A DNA stretch of 64,000 nt from Dehalococcoidia bacterium (GTDB lineage: Bacteria > Chloroflexota > Dehalococcoidia > DSTF01 > JACRBR01), in contig JAJTXQ010000040.1 of NCBI GenBank assembly GCA_021462855.1, positions 62,001 through 126,000 on the forward strand, read 5' to 3'. How positions within the stretch are numbered: the first letter of the stretch is position 1; the number at the start of each line of letters is the position of its first letter. A program made the position numbers and the translations under genes. Under the pieces are notes generated by a model that was not told the DNA's origin, did not search any database, and saw only the letters and a list, made by a program, of their open reading frames with translations. Below are positions 9,769-19,541 of the stretch, piece by piece.

Positions 9769-10435
9769 CGCCGCGCTCGTCGCGCGCGTGTACGACGCGC
9801 TCGCGGCGATCCACCGCGATGAGACGTGGCACTGGGACAGCGCCCACGGCCGCGGCCCGATGGACATCATCGCCGGCGCGGTGCTCGTGCAGCACACGAC
9901 GTGGACTAACGCCGAGCGCGCGCTCAACGCGTTGCGTGACGCCGGCGCGCTCGATGCCGGCGCACTCATCGCGCTGCCGGACGACAGGATTGCCGCGCTC
10001 GTGCGCGTCAGCGGCACACCCACGGTCAAGGCGCGCCGCCTCCGCGCCGTCGCCGAGACGATCGTCGCCGCCGGCGGCATCGACACGCTGATGGCGCTTC
10101 CGCGCGACGAACTGCGCGAGCGCCTGCTCGCCACGCACGGCATCGGCCCGGAGACGGCCGACGCGATCGCGCTGTACGCCGCGGGCGCGCGCACGTTCAT
10201 CATCGACGCGTACACCCGGCGGCTCTTCTCGCGCATCGGCGGCGGGCCGGGCGAGGGCGCGCCGTACGCCGCCTGGCAGCGCTGGTTCGAGGACGCGCTC
10301 CCCGCGGCAGATGCGGCGCATTTCCAGCGTTTCCACGCGTACATCGTCCTGCACGCGAAGGCGATCTGCGCCGCGCGGCCCCGGTGCGGGTCGTGCGCGC
10401 TGCGGACGTGGTGCCGGCAGGGGAGCACGGGGTAG
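9749..10435 (+). CDS. HhH-GPD DNA glycosylase, endonuclease III-related, 4Fe-4S type
   Basis: LLATHGIGPETADAIALYA HhH; FIIDAYTRRLFSR; CAARPRCGSCALRTWC cluster. Confidence 0.85.
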   Translation: MPATSPDAALVARVYDALAAIHRDETWHWDSAHGRGPMDIIAGAVLVQHTTWTNAERALNALRDAGALDAGALIALPDDRIAALVRVSGTPTVKARRLRAVAETIVAAGGIDTLMALPRDELRERLLATHGIGPETADAIALYAAGARTFIIDAYTRRLFSRIGGGPGEGAPYAAWQRWFEDALPAADAAHFQRFHAYIVLHAKAICAARPRCGSCALRTWCRQGSTG

Positions 10436-10483
10436 GCGTCGCACGCACGCTGCTCGCGGTCGGCTTCCCGCTATGCTTCCGGC

Positions 10484-11572
10484 ATGTTGAGCGAGCACAT
10501 GCGGCGAGCGCTTGCGCTGGCGGCGTCCGTCGAGGGGACGACGAGCCCAAACCCGCACGTCGGTTGCGTGCTCGTGAAGGACGGGCGTGTGGTCGCCGAA
10601 GGGGCGACGGAGCCGCCACCGGGCCGCCACGCCGAGGCCGTGGCGCTGGCGAACGCGGGCGATGCCGCGCGCGGCGCCGACGCCTGCGTGACGCTCGAGC
10701 CGTGCTCGCACACGGGCCGCACGCCGCCCTGCGCCGACGCGCTGATCGCCGCCGGCGTCGCGCGGGTGATCGTCGCGATCGCCGATCCCGACGCGAAGGT
10801 CGCAGGCAGCGGCATCGCGCGGCTGCGCGACGCGGGCGTGCAGGTCGAGACCGGCGACGGCGAAGCCGGGGCGGCGCGCCTGCTCGAGGCGTACATCAAG
10901 CACCGCACGACGGGGTTGCCGTTCATCATCGCGAAGTTCGCGGCGACGCTCGACGGGAAGATCGCGGCGGCGAGCGGCGATTCGCGCTGGGTCGCCGGCG
11001 ATGCCGCGCGCGCCTGGGCGCACGAGTTCCGCACGAAGGTCGACGCGATCATGTGCGGCGTGAACAACGTACTGCTCGATGACCCGCAGCTGACCGCGCG
11101 CCCCGGCGGCGCGATCGCCGGGAAGCAGCCGCTGCGCGTCATCGCCGACTCGCGCGGCCGCACGCCGCTGACCGCGAAGGCGCTCGGCGCCGGCGGCCGC
11201 ACGCTCATCGCCACGACCGGCGCGTCGCCGGCGGCGTGGCGCGACGACATCGCGGCGCGCGGGGCGGAGGTGGCGGTGCTGCCGGCAGGCGAGGACGGCC
11301 GCGTCGACCTGCGCGCGCTCGTGCGCATGCTCGGCGAGCGCGACGTGCTGTCGCTGCTCGCCGAAGGCGGCGGCGTCCTGCACGGATCGCTGTTTGCCGC
11401 CGCGCTCGTCGACAAGGTGCACGCGATCATCGCGCCGAAGATCGTCGGCGGCTCGCTGTATCCGGCCGTCGCCGGCGAGGGCGCTGCGCGCATGGCCGAC
11501 GCGATCGCCCTGCGCGATGTAGAGACGCTCAGCCTCGGCGACGACGTGGCGTTCATCGGCTACGTGCGGTAG
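10484..11572 (+). CDS. ribD: Bifunctional diaminohydroxyphosphoribosylaminopyrimidine deaminase / reductase
   Basis: TSPNPHVGCVLVKDG; GRHAEAVAL; VTLEPCSHTGRTPPC; AATLDGKIAAASGDSRW. Confidence 0.95.
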   Translation: MLSEHMRRALALAASVEGTTSPNPHVGCVLVKDGRVVAEGATEPPPGRHAEAVALANAGDAARGADACVTLEPCSHTGRTPPCADALIAAGVARVIVAIADPDAKVAGSGIARLRDAGVQVETGDGEAGAARLLEAYIKHRTTGLPFIIAKFAATLDGKIAAASGDSRWVAGDAARAWAHEFRTKVDAIMCGVNNVLLDDPQLTARPGGAIAGKQPLRVIADSRGRTPLTAKALGAGGRTLIATTGASPAAWRDDIAARGAEVAVLPAGEDGRVDLRALVRMLGERDVLSLLAEGGGVLHGSLFAAALVDKVHAIIAPKIVGGSLYPAVAGEGAARMADAIALRDVETLSLGDDVAFIGYVR

Positions 11573-11575
11573 CGA

Positions 11576-12334
11576 CTACAGCTCCAGCACGGCGTACAGG
11601 CCCAGGTGGTCGCTCGGGTACATGTCCGCGTTGTACGGCGAGGGCTTGTCGAACGCGAGCCCGGCCTCGACCACGCGCCACTCAGGCGTGAGCCAGATGT
11701 AGTCGAGCGTGCCGTGCGCGGAGTCGTCATACGTGTTGACGGGCGTCGTCCACGTCTTCTCCGGCTCGCGACCGTGCGCCGTCTCGTACGCGCTTCGGTA
11801 GCGCGACTTCATCAGCGTGACGGCGGGCTCCGGCGGGTCGGCGTACGCGTTGAAGTCGCCGACGATCACCGCCGGCAGGCCGCGCGTGTCGCGGTCGAGC
11901 CACGCCTGCATCCGCTCGATCTGCTCGACGCGCTCCTGTTTCGCCTCCGGCGGGTGGTGGAGGTGCGTGTTGACGAAGACGAACGGCCGGTCTCCACAGC
12001 GGAGCACCATGCGCTGCGCCACCCGCTCGAACGTCATCAGGTCGAGGATCTCGTGCTCCTCGAACGGCAGGCGCGACAACGTCGCGATGCTGTGGACGAA
12101 CGCGCGCGTCTCCGTGTTCGCCGCATGCTTGATGCGGTAGTGCGGCTGCAGCCCGAGCCGCGCATTGATCTGCCGGCTGATCCACATCCCCTGGTCGAGC
12201 ACCAGGTCGATCTCCTGCATGCCAATGACGTCCGGCGCCAGCTCCTCGAGCTGGTCGATGACGAGCGGGGCGCGGTGGCCCCACTCTCCCATGCGGTTGA
12301 AGATGTTCAGCGTCGCGACCTTCACCTGCGGCAT
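11576..12334 (-). CDS. Endonuclease/exonuclease/phosphatase family protein
   Basis: VKVATLNIFNRMGEW; IGMQEID; VGDFNAYAD; YPSDHLGLYAVL. Confidence 0.9.
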   Translation of the reverse strand: MPQVKVATLNIFNRMGEWGHRAPLVIDQLEELAPDVIGMQEIDLVLDQGMWISRQINARLGLQPHYRIKHAANTETRAFVHSIATLSRLPFEEHEILDLMTFERVAQRMVLRCGDRPFVFVNTHLHHPPEAKQERVEQIERMQAWLDRDTRGLPAVIVGDFNAYADPPEPAVTLMKSRYRSAYETAHGREPEKTWTTPVNTYDDSAHGTLDYIWLTPEWRVVEAGLAFDKPSPYNADMYPSDHLGLYAVLEL

Positions 12335-12428
12335 CGCGCTACCTCCTGCGTGGGCACAGCAAACACCCCAGGCGCGTGGCGGGCAAGCGCGCGTTGTCCG
12401 GCAGCACGCGCGCGGCTAACCTTCGGCC

Positions 12429-13508
12429 ATGAAGTTCAAGATCGCCGTACTGCGCGGCGACGGCATCGGCCCCGAGATCACGGATATCGCCGTGCGCGTG
12501 CTGCAGGCCGTCGGCAGACGCTGGGACCACGACTTCGCGTTCACCGAGGCGCATGCCGGCGGCGAGGCGTGGGACCGCTACGGCGAGCACCTGCCGGCCG
12601 TCACGCTCGATGCCTGTCGCGCCGCCGATGCGATCCTCAAGGGCCCGTTTGGCGGCCCGACAAGCGAGATCAATCATCCGAAATGGGCGGGCATCGAGAC
12701 GACGGCGATCCTCGGGCTGCGGCGGGCGTTCGACCTGTTCATGAACCTGCGCCCGGTCGTCGTCTACCCGGAGGTCGTCGCGCTGTCACCGCTACGGCCC
12801 GAGATCGTCGAAGGCGCGGACATGCTGATCGTGCGCGAGTTGACGAGCGGCATCTACTTCGGCGAGCGCGGCGAGCGCACGGTCGATGGCGAGCGGCAGG
12901 GGTTTGACACCGAGTCGTACACCGAGGGCGAGATCGCGCGCATCACGCACGGCGCCTTCCGCATCGCGCGGGTCCGGCGCAAGCACGTGACGCTCGTCGC
13001 CAAGTCGAACATCCTCGACTCGTCGCGGCTCTGGCGCGATGTGATGGCGAGGGTGGCGCCGGAGTACCCGGACGTCACGCACGACTACCTGCACGTGGAT
13101 AACGCATCGATGCAGATCATCACCAACCCGCGCCAGTTCGACGTGATGCTCACCAACAACATGTTCGGCGACATCCTGAGCGACGAGGCGAGCGTACTGG
13201 CAGGATCGCTCGGCATGCTCGGCTCAGCGAGCCTCAACGCCGGCGGCTTCGGCATGTACGAGCCGATCCACGGAAGCGCGCCGGACATCGCCGGTCAGGG
13301 GAAAGCAAACCCCATCGCCATGGTGCTCAGCGCGGCGATGATGCTCCGCCTCTCGTTCCAGCTCGAGGACGAGGCGGCGGCCGTGGAGACAGCGGTGCGG
13401 GCGGCGCTCGCGCGCGGCCTGCGGACGGCGGACATCGCCGGCGCCGGCGGCACGCTCGTCACGACGCAGGCGATGGGCGAGGCGATCGAGGCGGCGCTCG
13501 CCGGCTGA
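12429..13508 (+). CDS. leuB: 3-isopropylmalate dehydrogenase
   Basis: KIAVLRGDGIGPEI; LRPVVVYPEV; GMYEPIHGSAPDIAGQGKANPIA. Confidence 0.95.
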   Translation: MKFKIAVLRGDGIGPEITDIAVRVLQAVGRRWDHDFAFTEAHAGGEAWDRYGEHLPAVTLDACRAADAILKGPFGGPTSEINHPKWAGIETTAILGLRRAFDLFMNLRPVVVYPEVVALSPLRPEIVEGADMLIVRELTSGIYFGERGERTVDGERQGFDTESYTEGEIARITHGAFRIARVRRKHVTLVAKSNILDSSRLWRDVMARVAPEYPDVTHDYLHVDNASMQIITNPRQFDVMLTNNMFGDILSDEASVLAGSLGMLGSASLNAGGFGMYEPIHGSAPDIAGQGKANPIAMVLSAAMMLRLSFQLEDEAAAVETAVRAALARGLRTADIAGAGGTLVTTQAMGEAIEAALAG

Positions 13509-13570
13509 GCGGACGGCCGCGGCGGCCCAAGCCGCCTCGCCCGACCTGCGGTTGTGCACGGATCTGTCAG

Positions 13571-13600
13571 TTGACATCGTTTCGGCGGCGCGCGTACCAT
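13571..13600 (+). promoter_or_regulatory. Sigma70-type promoter TTGACA-N18-TACCAT
   Basis: -35 at 13571-13576, -10 at 13595-13600. Confidence 0.6.
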
Positions 13601-13637
13601 GCGCCGAAGCCCCACCGGCGGGGGCGGGAAGGACAGC

Positions 13638-13742
13638 ATGGCAAACACCGGGACAGGCATCGCGATCTTGGCCGCGCGGGTCCGCGGGGCAGATCTGCGC
13701 GTCGGTGGGATGAATGCGTCCGGCGGAAAGGGTCAGCGTTGA
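13638..13742 (+). CDS. Putative 34-aa leader peptide upstream of ABC transporter
   Basis: GGGAAGGA RBS followed by ATG; MANTGTGIAILAARVRGADLRVGGMNASGGKGQR*. Confidence 0.45.
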   Translation: MANTGTGIAILAARVRGADLRVGGMNASGGKGQR

Positions 13743-13770
13743 CTTAGCACTCCGGGCACGAGCGAGCGTC

Positions 13771-13807
13771 AACCCACTGCGCGACCGGGCGTGAGTGGGT
13801 TTTTTTG
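13771..13807 (+). terminator. Intrinsic terminator AACCCACT...AGTGGGTT + T-tract
   Basis: 8-bp stem followed by a run of T ending at 13806. Confidence 0.8.
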
Positions 13808-13847
13808 ATCCCTGCAAGGGACACCCGGACAAGGGGAGGAGACTGAC

Positions 13848-14711
13848 ATGAACCAAGTACCGCTGCAGGTGAACGACGTCGTGAAGTCGTTCGGCGGCGG
13901 CTGGAGCGCGAGCAGCGTGCTCCCGTGGAGGCGCAACGGCGCAAGCCACGGCCGCCGCGTCGTCGACCACGTGTCGTTCGAAGTGCGGCGCGGCGAGATC
14001 TTCGGCGTGATCGGCGCCAACGGCTCCGGCAAGTCGACGCTGATCCGCATCATCAGCACGCTGCTGCTGGCCGACGAGGGCGGCGTCCGCGTGTTTGGCT
14101 ACGACACCGTGCGCGAGGCGACACCGGTGCGCGCGCTGATCAACCGCGTGTCCGCAGACCCGTCGTTCTTCCGCAACATGTCGGCGATGGAGAACCTGCT
14201 GTTCTTCGGCCGCGTGTACGGGCTCACCGCCGGCGACGTGAAGCGGCGCACGCCGGTGATCCTCGAACGGCTCGGACTCGAATGGCCGCGCGCGCTGGAG
14301 CCCATGAGCCACCTCTCGCGCGGGCAGCAGCAGAAGGTCGCCGTCGCGCGATCGTTCCTGACCTCGCCCGTGCTCATGCTGCTCGACGAGCCGACGACCG
14401 GCCTCGACCCGCGCAGCAAACGCGACGTGCAGTCGTTCGTCCGCGACGTACAGCAGTCGCACGATGCGACGATCCTGCTCACCACGCACGACATGGACGA
14501 GGCCGAACTGCTCTGCGACCGCATCGCCTTCCTGTCCGGCGGGAGGATCGTCGCCGGGGGTTCGCCGCTGGAGCTTCGCCAGATGGTCGCCGACGGCCGG
14601 CCGCTCGACAGCATCAATATGGAAACGGTGTTCATGGAACTCACCGGCCGCCGCGTCGAGGACGACGAGGAGCCGGCCGAGGAAGGGGAGGAGGCGTTGA
14701 TCCATGGTTAG
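13848..14711 (+). CDS. ABC transporter ATP-binding protein (DrrA/ABC-2 exporter type)
   Basis: Walker A GANGSGKST; LSRGQQQKVAVARSF; LLDEPTTGLDP. Confidence 0.9.
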   Translation: MNQVPLQVNDVVKSFGGGWSASSVLPWRRNGASHGRRVVDHVSFEVRRGEIFGVIGANGSGKSTLIRIISTLLLADEGGVRVFGYDTVREATPVRALINRVSADPSFFRNMSAMENLLFFGRVYGLTAGDVKRRTPVILERLGLEWPRALEPMSHLSRGQQQKVAVARSFLTSPVLMLLDEPTTGLDPRSKRDVQSFVRDVQQSHDATILLTTHDMDEAELLCDRIAFLSGGRIVAGGSPLELRQMVADGRPLDSINMETVFMELTGRRVEDDEEPAEEGEEALIHG

Positions 14712-15546
14712 TATCGCGATGCCCCGCGCGCCCGGGACGGCTGGCGTGCTGTGGGCGTTCATCGAACGGCAGACGAATCTCTGGAAGCGCTACTGGGCGT
14801 GGGAACTCGTGTGGCTCGTGTACGGCGCGGTCAACACGCTCGCCGTCACGTTCATCGCGCGGCAGGTCGACAGCTCCGGCGCGGCCGCGAGCATCGATGT
14901 CGACCGGCTCGTGTTGTTCCTGCTCATCGGCACGCTCGTCTGGGCGTACCTGTCGGCCGTGCTCGACGACATCAGCCTGGTCGTCCAGTGGGAGCGCTGG
15001 GAAGGCACCATCGAGCACACGCTGATGGCGCCCGTCCGCCGCTCCGTGCACCTCGCCGGGATGTGCGTGTTCGGCGTGCTGCACGCCGTCGTCCGCACGA
15101 TGCTGATCTTCGCCATCGCGCTGGCGTTCTTCGAGGTGGACCTCGGCCAGGCCGACTGGCTGGCAGCGGCGACGGTGCTCTTCGTCGGCAGCTTCGCCGT
15201 CGCCGGGCTGGCCGTGCTCGCCGGAGTGCTGCCGCTGCTCTACCCCGAGCGCGGCCAGCAGATGTCGATGATGATCCAGGCGTTCGTGCTGCTCGTCTCC
15301 GGCGTCTACTACGAGGTCGACGTGCTGCCCGCGTGGCTGCACCCCTTCGCCGTGATCTCGCCCGCGACGTACATCCTCGATGGCATCCGCGGCGCGATCA
15401 TCGATGGCGAGGGCGTCGCCGGCGTCTGGCGCGAGATCGCCGCGCTCGCCGTGTTCGGCGCGCTGCTGCTTCCTGCATCGATGGCGACGTTCGCGGTCGC
15501 GGAACGCTGGGCGAAGCGCACCGGGCGGCTCAAGCGGCAGGGATAG
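14704..15546 (+). CDS. ABC-2 type transporter permease
   Basis: Hydrophobic permease overlapping the ATPase gene; SGVYYEVDVLPAWLHPFAVISPATYILDGIR. Confidence 0.9.
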   Translation: MVSIAMPRAPGTAGVLWAFIERQTNLWKRYWAWELVWLVYGAVNTLAVTFIARQVDSSGAAASIDVDRLVLFLLIGTLVWAYLSAVLDDISLVVQWERWEGTIEHTLMAPVRRSVHLAGMCVFGVLHAVVRTMLIFAIALAFFEVDLGQADWLAAATVLFVGSFAVAGLAVLAGVLPLLYPERGQQMSMMIQAFVLLVSGVYYEVDVLPAWLHPFAVISPATYILDGIRGAIIDGEGVAGVWREIAALAVFGALLLPASMATFAVAERWAKRTGRLKRQG

Positions 15547-15561
15547 CCCGGCGCCAGCCGA

Positions 15562-15595
15562 TGCGGAGGGCCGCCTGTCTCGGGGGCCCTCCGCA
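15562..15595 (+). terminator. GC-rich hairpin TGCGGAGGGCC...GGCCCTCCGCA after the ABC transporter genes
   Basis: 11-bp perfect stem; no T-tract. Confidence 0.55.
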
Positions 15596-15762
15596 CGTGG
15601 CGCCCGTCTGAAGCTGCGCCGGGGCGCCCGTGCGCCGTACCTGCGTGCTCGCGGCCGCTACATCTGCCGCGTACGGCGCCAGAGCGATGTGCCATCCGGC
15701 AGCTTCCGTCTCCACCGGCGCGTTAGTAGAGTGCAGCGGCTTTCACGCAAGGAGACACCGCC

Positions 15763-17235
15763 ATGACCCAGCGATACGTCACCACCCCGTCCGGCAAGAA
15801 GCTGGTCACGGTCATCCCCGGCGATGGCATCGGCCCCGAGTGCGTCAACGCCGCCCGCAAGATCATCGAGGCCACCGGCGCGCCGATCGAGTGGGAGGAG
15901 CGGCACGCGGGCGAGAGCGTGTTCAAGCAGGGCATCGCCTCCGGCGTGCCGCAGGACACGATCGAATCGGTGGGCAAGTCGCGCGTGGTGCTGAAGGGGC
16001 CGCTCGGCACGCCCGTCGGCTACGGCGAGAAGAGCGCGAACGTCACGCTGCGCAAGCTGTTCGAGACCTACGGCAACCTGCGCCCCGTGCGTGAGCTGCC
16101 CGGCGTGCCCACGCCGTACAGCGGGCGCGGCGTCGACCTGATTGTCGTGCGCGAAAACGTCGAGGACCTGTACGCGGGCATCGAGCACATGCAGACGCCG
16201 GGCGTCGCGCAGTGCCTGAAGGTGATATCGCGCAAGGGCTGCGAGAAGATCGTGCGGCTGGCGTTCGAGGTCGCGCGCGCCGAAGGGCGCAAGAGCGTCG
16301 CCTGCGCGACGAAGTCGAACATCATGAAGATGACCGAGGGCACGCTGAAGCGCACGTTCGAGGCGGTGGCGCCGGAATACCCGGACATCGAGTCGTGGCA
16401 CATCATCATCGACAACTGCGCGCACCAACTTGTGAAGAAGCCGGAGCAGTTCGACGTCATCGTCACGACGAACATGAACGGCGACATCATCAGCGACCTC
16501 ACATCGGCGCTGGTCGGCGGGCTCGGCTTCGCGCCCTCCGCGAACATCGGCAGCGAGGTGGCGATCTTCGAGGCCGTGCACGGATCCGCGCCGAAGTACG
16601 CCGGCAAGAACAACATCAACCCGACGGCCGTCATCGGCTCGGCGGTCATGATGCTGCGGCACATCGACGAGTTCGACGCCGCGTCGTCGATCGAGAACGC
16701 CCTCGTCGCCACGCTCGAAGAGGGCAAGACGCGCACCCGCGACGTCGTGGGCGACGAAAAGGGCGCGCCGACGACGGTCTACACCGACGAGATCATCAAG
16801 AACCTCGGCCGCAAGCCGAAGGCGTGGAAGGTGCGCGAGTACAAGCAGATCGAACTGCCGCAGGTGACGCGGGAGCCGGACTTCGTGAAGGTCGGCAAGC
16901 GCCGTGTCGCCGGACTCGACGTGTTCATCGAGTCGAACCGCACGGCGGTGGAGATCGGCGAGGACATCTCGCGCATCGTCGAGGGCACGCCGGTGTACCT
17001 GAAGATGATCGCCAGCCGCGGCACGAAGGTGTGGGAGCCGACGGGCGCCATCACCGACACGGTCGACGCGTGGTACGCGCGGCTGATGCTCCGCGACGCC
17101 GCCGGCGACCTCACCGACGCGCAGGCGTTCGACGTGCTGCAGCGCATCGCCGCGAACCACCGCTGGGCGCACGTCGAAAAGCTGCAGGAGTTCGACGGCG
17201 ACCCCGGCTATACCAAAGCCCAGGGCGAAGATTAG
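15763..17235 (+). CDS. icd: Isocitrate dehydrogenase with C-terminal extension
   Basis: KKLVTVIPGDGIGPE; LRPVRELPGVPTPY; VRENVEDLYAGIEH; AVHGSAPKYAGKNNINPTA. Confidence 0.9.
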   Translation: MTQRYVTTPSGKKLVTVIPGDGIGPECVNAARKIIEATGAPIEWEERHAGESVFKQGIASGVPQDTIESVGKSRVVLKGPLGTPVGYGEKSANVTLRKLFETYGNLRPVRELPGVPTPYSGRGVDLIVVRENVEDLYAGIEHMQTPGVAQCLKVISRKGCEKIVRLAFEVARAEGRKSVACATKSNIMKMTEGTLKRTFEAVAPEYPDIESWHIIIDNCAHQLVKKPEQFDVIVTTNMNGDIISDLTSALVGGLGFAPSANIGSEVAIFEAVHGSAPKYAGKNNINPTAVIGSAVMMLRHIDEFDAASSIENALVATLEEGKTRTRDVVGDEKGAPTTVYTDEIIKNLGRKPKAWKVREYKQIELPQVTREPDFVKVGKRRVAGLDVFIESNRTAVEIGEDISRIVEGTPVYLKMIASRGTKVWEPTGAITDTVDAWYARLMLRDAAGDLTDAQAFDVLQRIAANHRWAHVEKLQEFDGDPGYTKAQGED

Positions 17236-17280
17236 CTTCGCGGCGGCCCCCCGCCGACCAGTAGCCGAGCCGGCGCCGCG

Positions 17281-17733
17281 CTACCGCCGGCGGCGCGCCT
17301 CGAGCAACGCGAGCAGGGCGGGGTCGGTCTCGTCGACGGTGTAGCCTTCCGGGAACGGGGGGCGCGGCGGCTCGCCGATCCCTTCGAGCACGCGCGGGTG
17401 CTGATAGTACGCCGGGTACAGGTGCAACCCGACGCCCAGGATCAGCATCGGGTGGGCGGCGAGCTGGCTCTCGACCACCTCCGCGCGCAGGTGCGGCGGC
17501 ATCGAAGCGAACCCGGCCGGGTCGCGTTCGAGCGCCGCGTCGCGCACGGCGGCGAGGCCCGCGCCGACCGCCGGCCCGAGCATCGGGGCCGCTTCGATCC
17601 GCGCGACGATCGTCTCGCCCAGGCCCAGGCTGCCGGCGCCTGGCATCCTGCCATCGTCACCGGGCGGGATCAGCGTGTCGAGGAACGCCTGCAGGAAGGC
17701 GGGATCGCGCAGCGGTGTCGTCGCGTCGCTCAT
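17281..17733 (-). CDS. Gluconate 2-dehydrogenase subunit 3-like protein
   Basis: Position next to the GMC oxidoreductase; FLQAFLDTLIPPGDDGRMPGAG motif. Confidence 0.6.
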   Translation of the reverse strand: MSDATTPLRDPAFLQAFLDTLIPPGDDGRMPGAGSLGLGETIVARIEAAPMLGPAVGAGLAAVRDAALERDPAGFASMPPHLRAEVVESQLAAHPMLILGVGLHLYPAYYQHPRVLEGIGEPPRPPFPEGYTVDETDPALLALLEARRRR

Positions 17734-17734
17734 C

Positions 17735-19339
17735 TCAGTCGAACAGTGTCCCGATGTTCTTCTTGATGCGGTCGGCGATGTACAGCGCCAGCGCCTGGAT
17801 CGTCGACGTCGGGTTCACGCCGGCGGCAGTGACGAAGATGCTGCCGTCAATGATGAACAGGTTCCGCACATCGTGCGCGCGTCCCCACTCGTTGACGACC
17901 GAAGTGCGCGGGTCGGCGCCCATGCGCGCGGTGCCCATCAAGTGCCAGCCGGCCGCGCTCATCAACGGCTCGTCGAGCGTTTCGACGGCGCCCGCGGCGG
18001 CCAGCGCCTCCTTCGCACGCTCGATGGCGTGGGCCAGCATCTTCTTGCTGTTCTCGCTCAGCGCGTAGGTGATTTTCGGCGCCGGGATGCCGTTGCTGTC
18101 GGTCAGCTCCGGGTCGAGCGTGACGGTATTCGTCTCTTCCGGCAGGTCCTCGGCGATCGCCAGCATGCCGGTCGCGTGGTCGTACAGCCGCGCGAAGGCG
18201 TCGTGATGGCCGCCGCCCCACGGCAGCATCCCCCGCGCCATGCCCCACAGCGACGTCTGGCCGGGCGGAAACCCGCGGACAGCCTCCAGCGAGTAGCCGC
18301 GCACGAATCCGCGCGAGGGGTCGCTGCGGTAGAACTCGTGGCTCCAGATCGAGCAGCCCGTCGGCCCGCGGCGTCCGCCGAGCGGCTCATCGAAGATGCC
18401 GAGGATCGCGGCGTACGGGTGGAACATCAGGTTCTTGCCGACGAGGCCGCTGCTGTTCGCCAGCCCCTCCGGGTGCTGCGGGCTGCGCGAATTGAGGAGC
18501 AGGCGCGGCGTGCCGACACCGTTACAGGCGAGCACCACGATCTCCGCCTTCTGCTCCTGCAGCGCGCCCGCCTCGTCGTAGTACAGCACGCCGTCGGCCA
18601 TGCCATCGGCACGCACCGTGATCTCGCGCACGCGACAGCCGGTGCGGACCTGCACGCCGCGGCGCATCGCCGCCGGCCAGTAGGTGATGTCGGTGCTGGC
18701 CTTGGCGCCCTGCGCGCACCCGCTCAGGCACGAACCGAGGTTGATGCACGGCGCGCGGCCTTCATACTCGCGAGAGGTGACGGCGCTGTCCGACGGCCAC
18801 CAGTGCCAGCCGAGCTTTTCGAACCCGGCCGCAACGACATTGCCGCTCTTCCCGAGTGGCAGCGGCGGCATCGGCGGCTCGTGGTGCGGGTACGCCGGGT
18901 CGCCGGCGAGCCCCGCGACGCCCATCATCCGGTCGTTGGTCGCGTAGAACGGCTCCAGCGTCTCGTAGCCGATCGGCCAGTCGTCGGCGACGCCGTCCTC
19001 GGTCTTCACGCGGAAGTCGCCGGGCGTGAACCGCGGGAAGTGCGCCGCCCAGAGGATCGTGCTGCCGCCGACGGCGTTGAACATCAGCGGCGAGATCGCG
19101 GACGCCTGCTCATTGATCGGGTAGTCGGCAGGCAGCTTGCGGACGTTCGGGCTCGTCGCGAACGGCCCCATGCCGCGCGTTTCCCAGTCGATGAAGTTGC
19201 TCGGGTAATCGCCCTGCTTCATCCACGGACCCTGCTCGAGGCAGAGGACGCTCATGCCGGCCTCGGCGATGCTCCAGGCGAACGCAGCGCCCGAAGCGCC
19301 CGCTCCGATGATCAGTACGCCGACGGGTTCGTTTGCCAT
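17735..19339 (-). CDS. GMC family oxidoreductase
   Basis: VLIIGAGASGAAFAWSIAEAG; NAVGGSTILWAAHFPRF; LMGTARMGADPRTSVVNEWGRAHDVRNLFIIDGS. Confidence 0.9.
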   Translation of the reverse strand: MANEPVGVLIIGAGASGAAFAWSIAEAGMSVLCLEQGPWMKQGDYPSNFIDWETRGMGPFATSPNVRKLPADYPINEQASAISPLMFNAVGGSTILWAAHFPRFTPGDFRVKTEDGVADDWPIGYETLEPFYATNDRMMGVAGLAGDPAYPHHEPPMPPLPLGKSGNVVAAGFEKLGWHWWPSDSAVTSREYEGRAPCINLGSCLSGCAQGAKASTDITYWPAAMRRGVQVRTGCRVREITVRADGMADGVLYYDEAGALQEQKAEIVVLACNGVGTPRLLLNSRSPQHPEGLANSSGLVGKNLMFHPYAAILGIFDEPLGGRRGPTGCSIWSHEFYRSDPSRGFVRGYSLEAVRGFPPGQTSLWGMARGMLPWGGGHHDAFARLYDHATGMLAIAEDLPEETNTVTLDPELTDSNGIPAPKITYALSENSKKMLAHAIERAKEALAAAGAVETLDEPLMSAAGWHLMGTARMGADPRTSVVNEWGRAHDVRNLFIIDGSIFVTAAGVNPTSTIQALALYIADRIKKNIGTLFD

Positions 19340-19541
19340 CCAATCATCCCTGACCGCGCGTGGTCGCGGTCGCTCGGCCTCGCGTACCCGCTCCCGGCCC
19401 GCAGCATGGCCACGGTCGGGGCGGTGGGTGCAGGATTGTAGCAATGCGCCGCGTTAGGCGGATGGCCCCCGCGCGACCAACGGCCGCGCACGCAGCTTCG
19501 GCGGCGGTACAATACGGGCCAGACATGGGCGAGAGAAAATC

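Noticed and set aside
7462-10428. 988-aa minus-strand ORF
   Set aside because: Shadow of MFS, M23 and glycosylase genes; low-complexity Arg-rich composition and no family motifs.
12429-17235. leuB and icd as a recent duplication
   Set aside because: They are ancient members of the same dehydrogenase superfamily with distinct motifs; proximity is not evidence of recent duplication.
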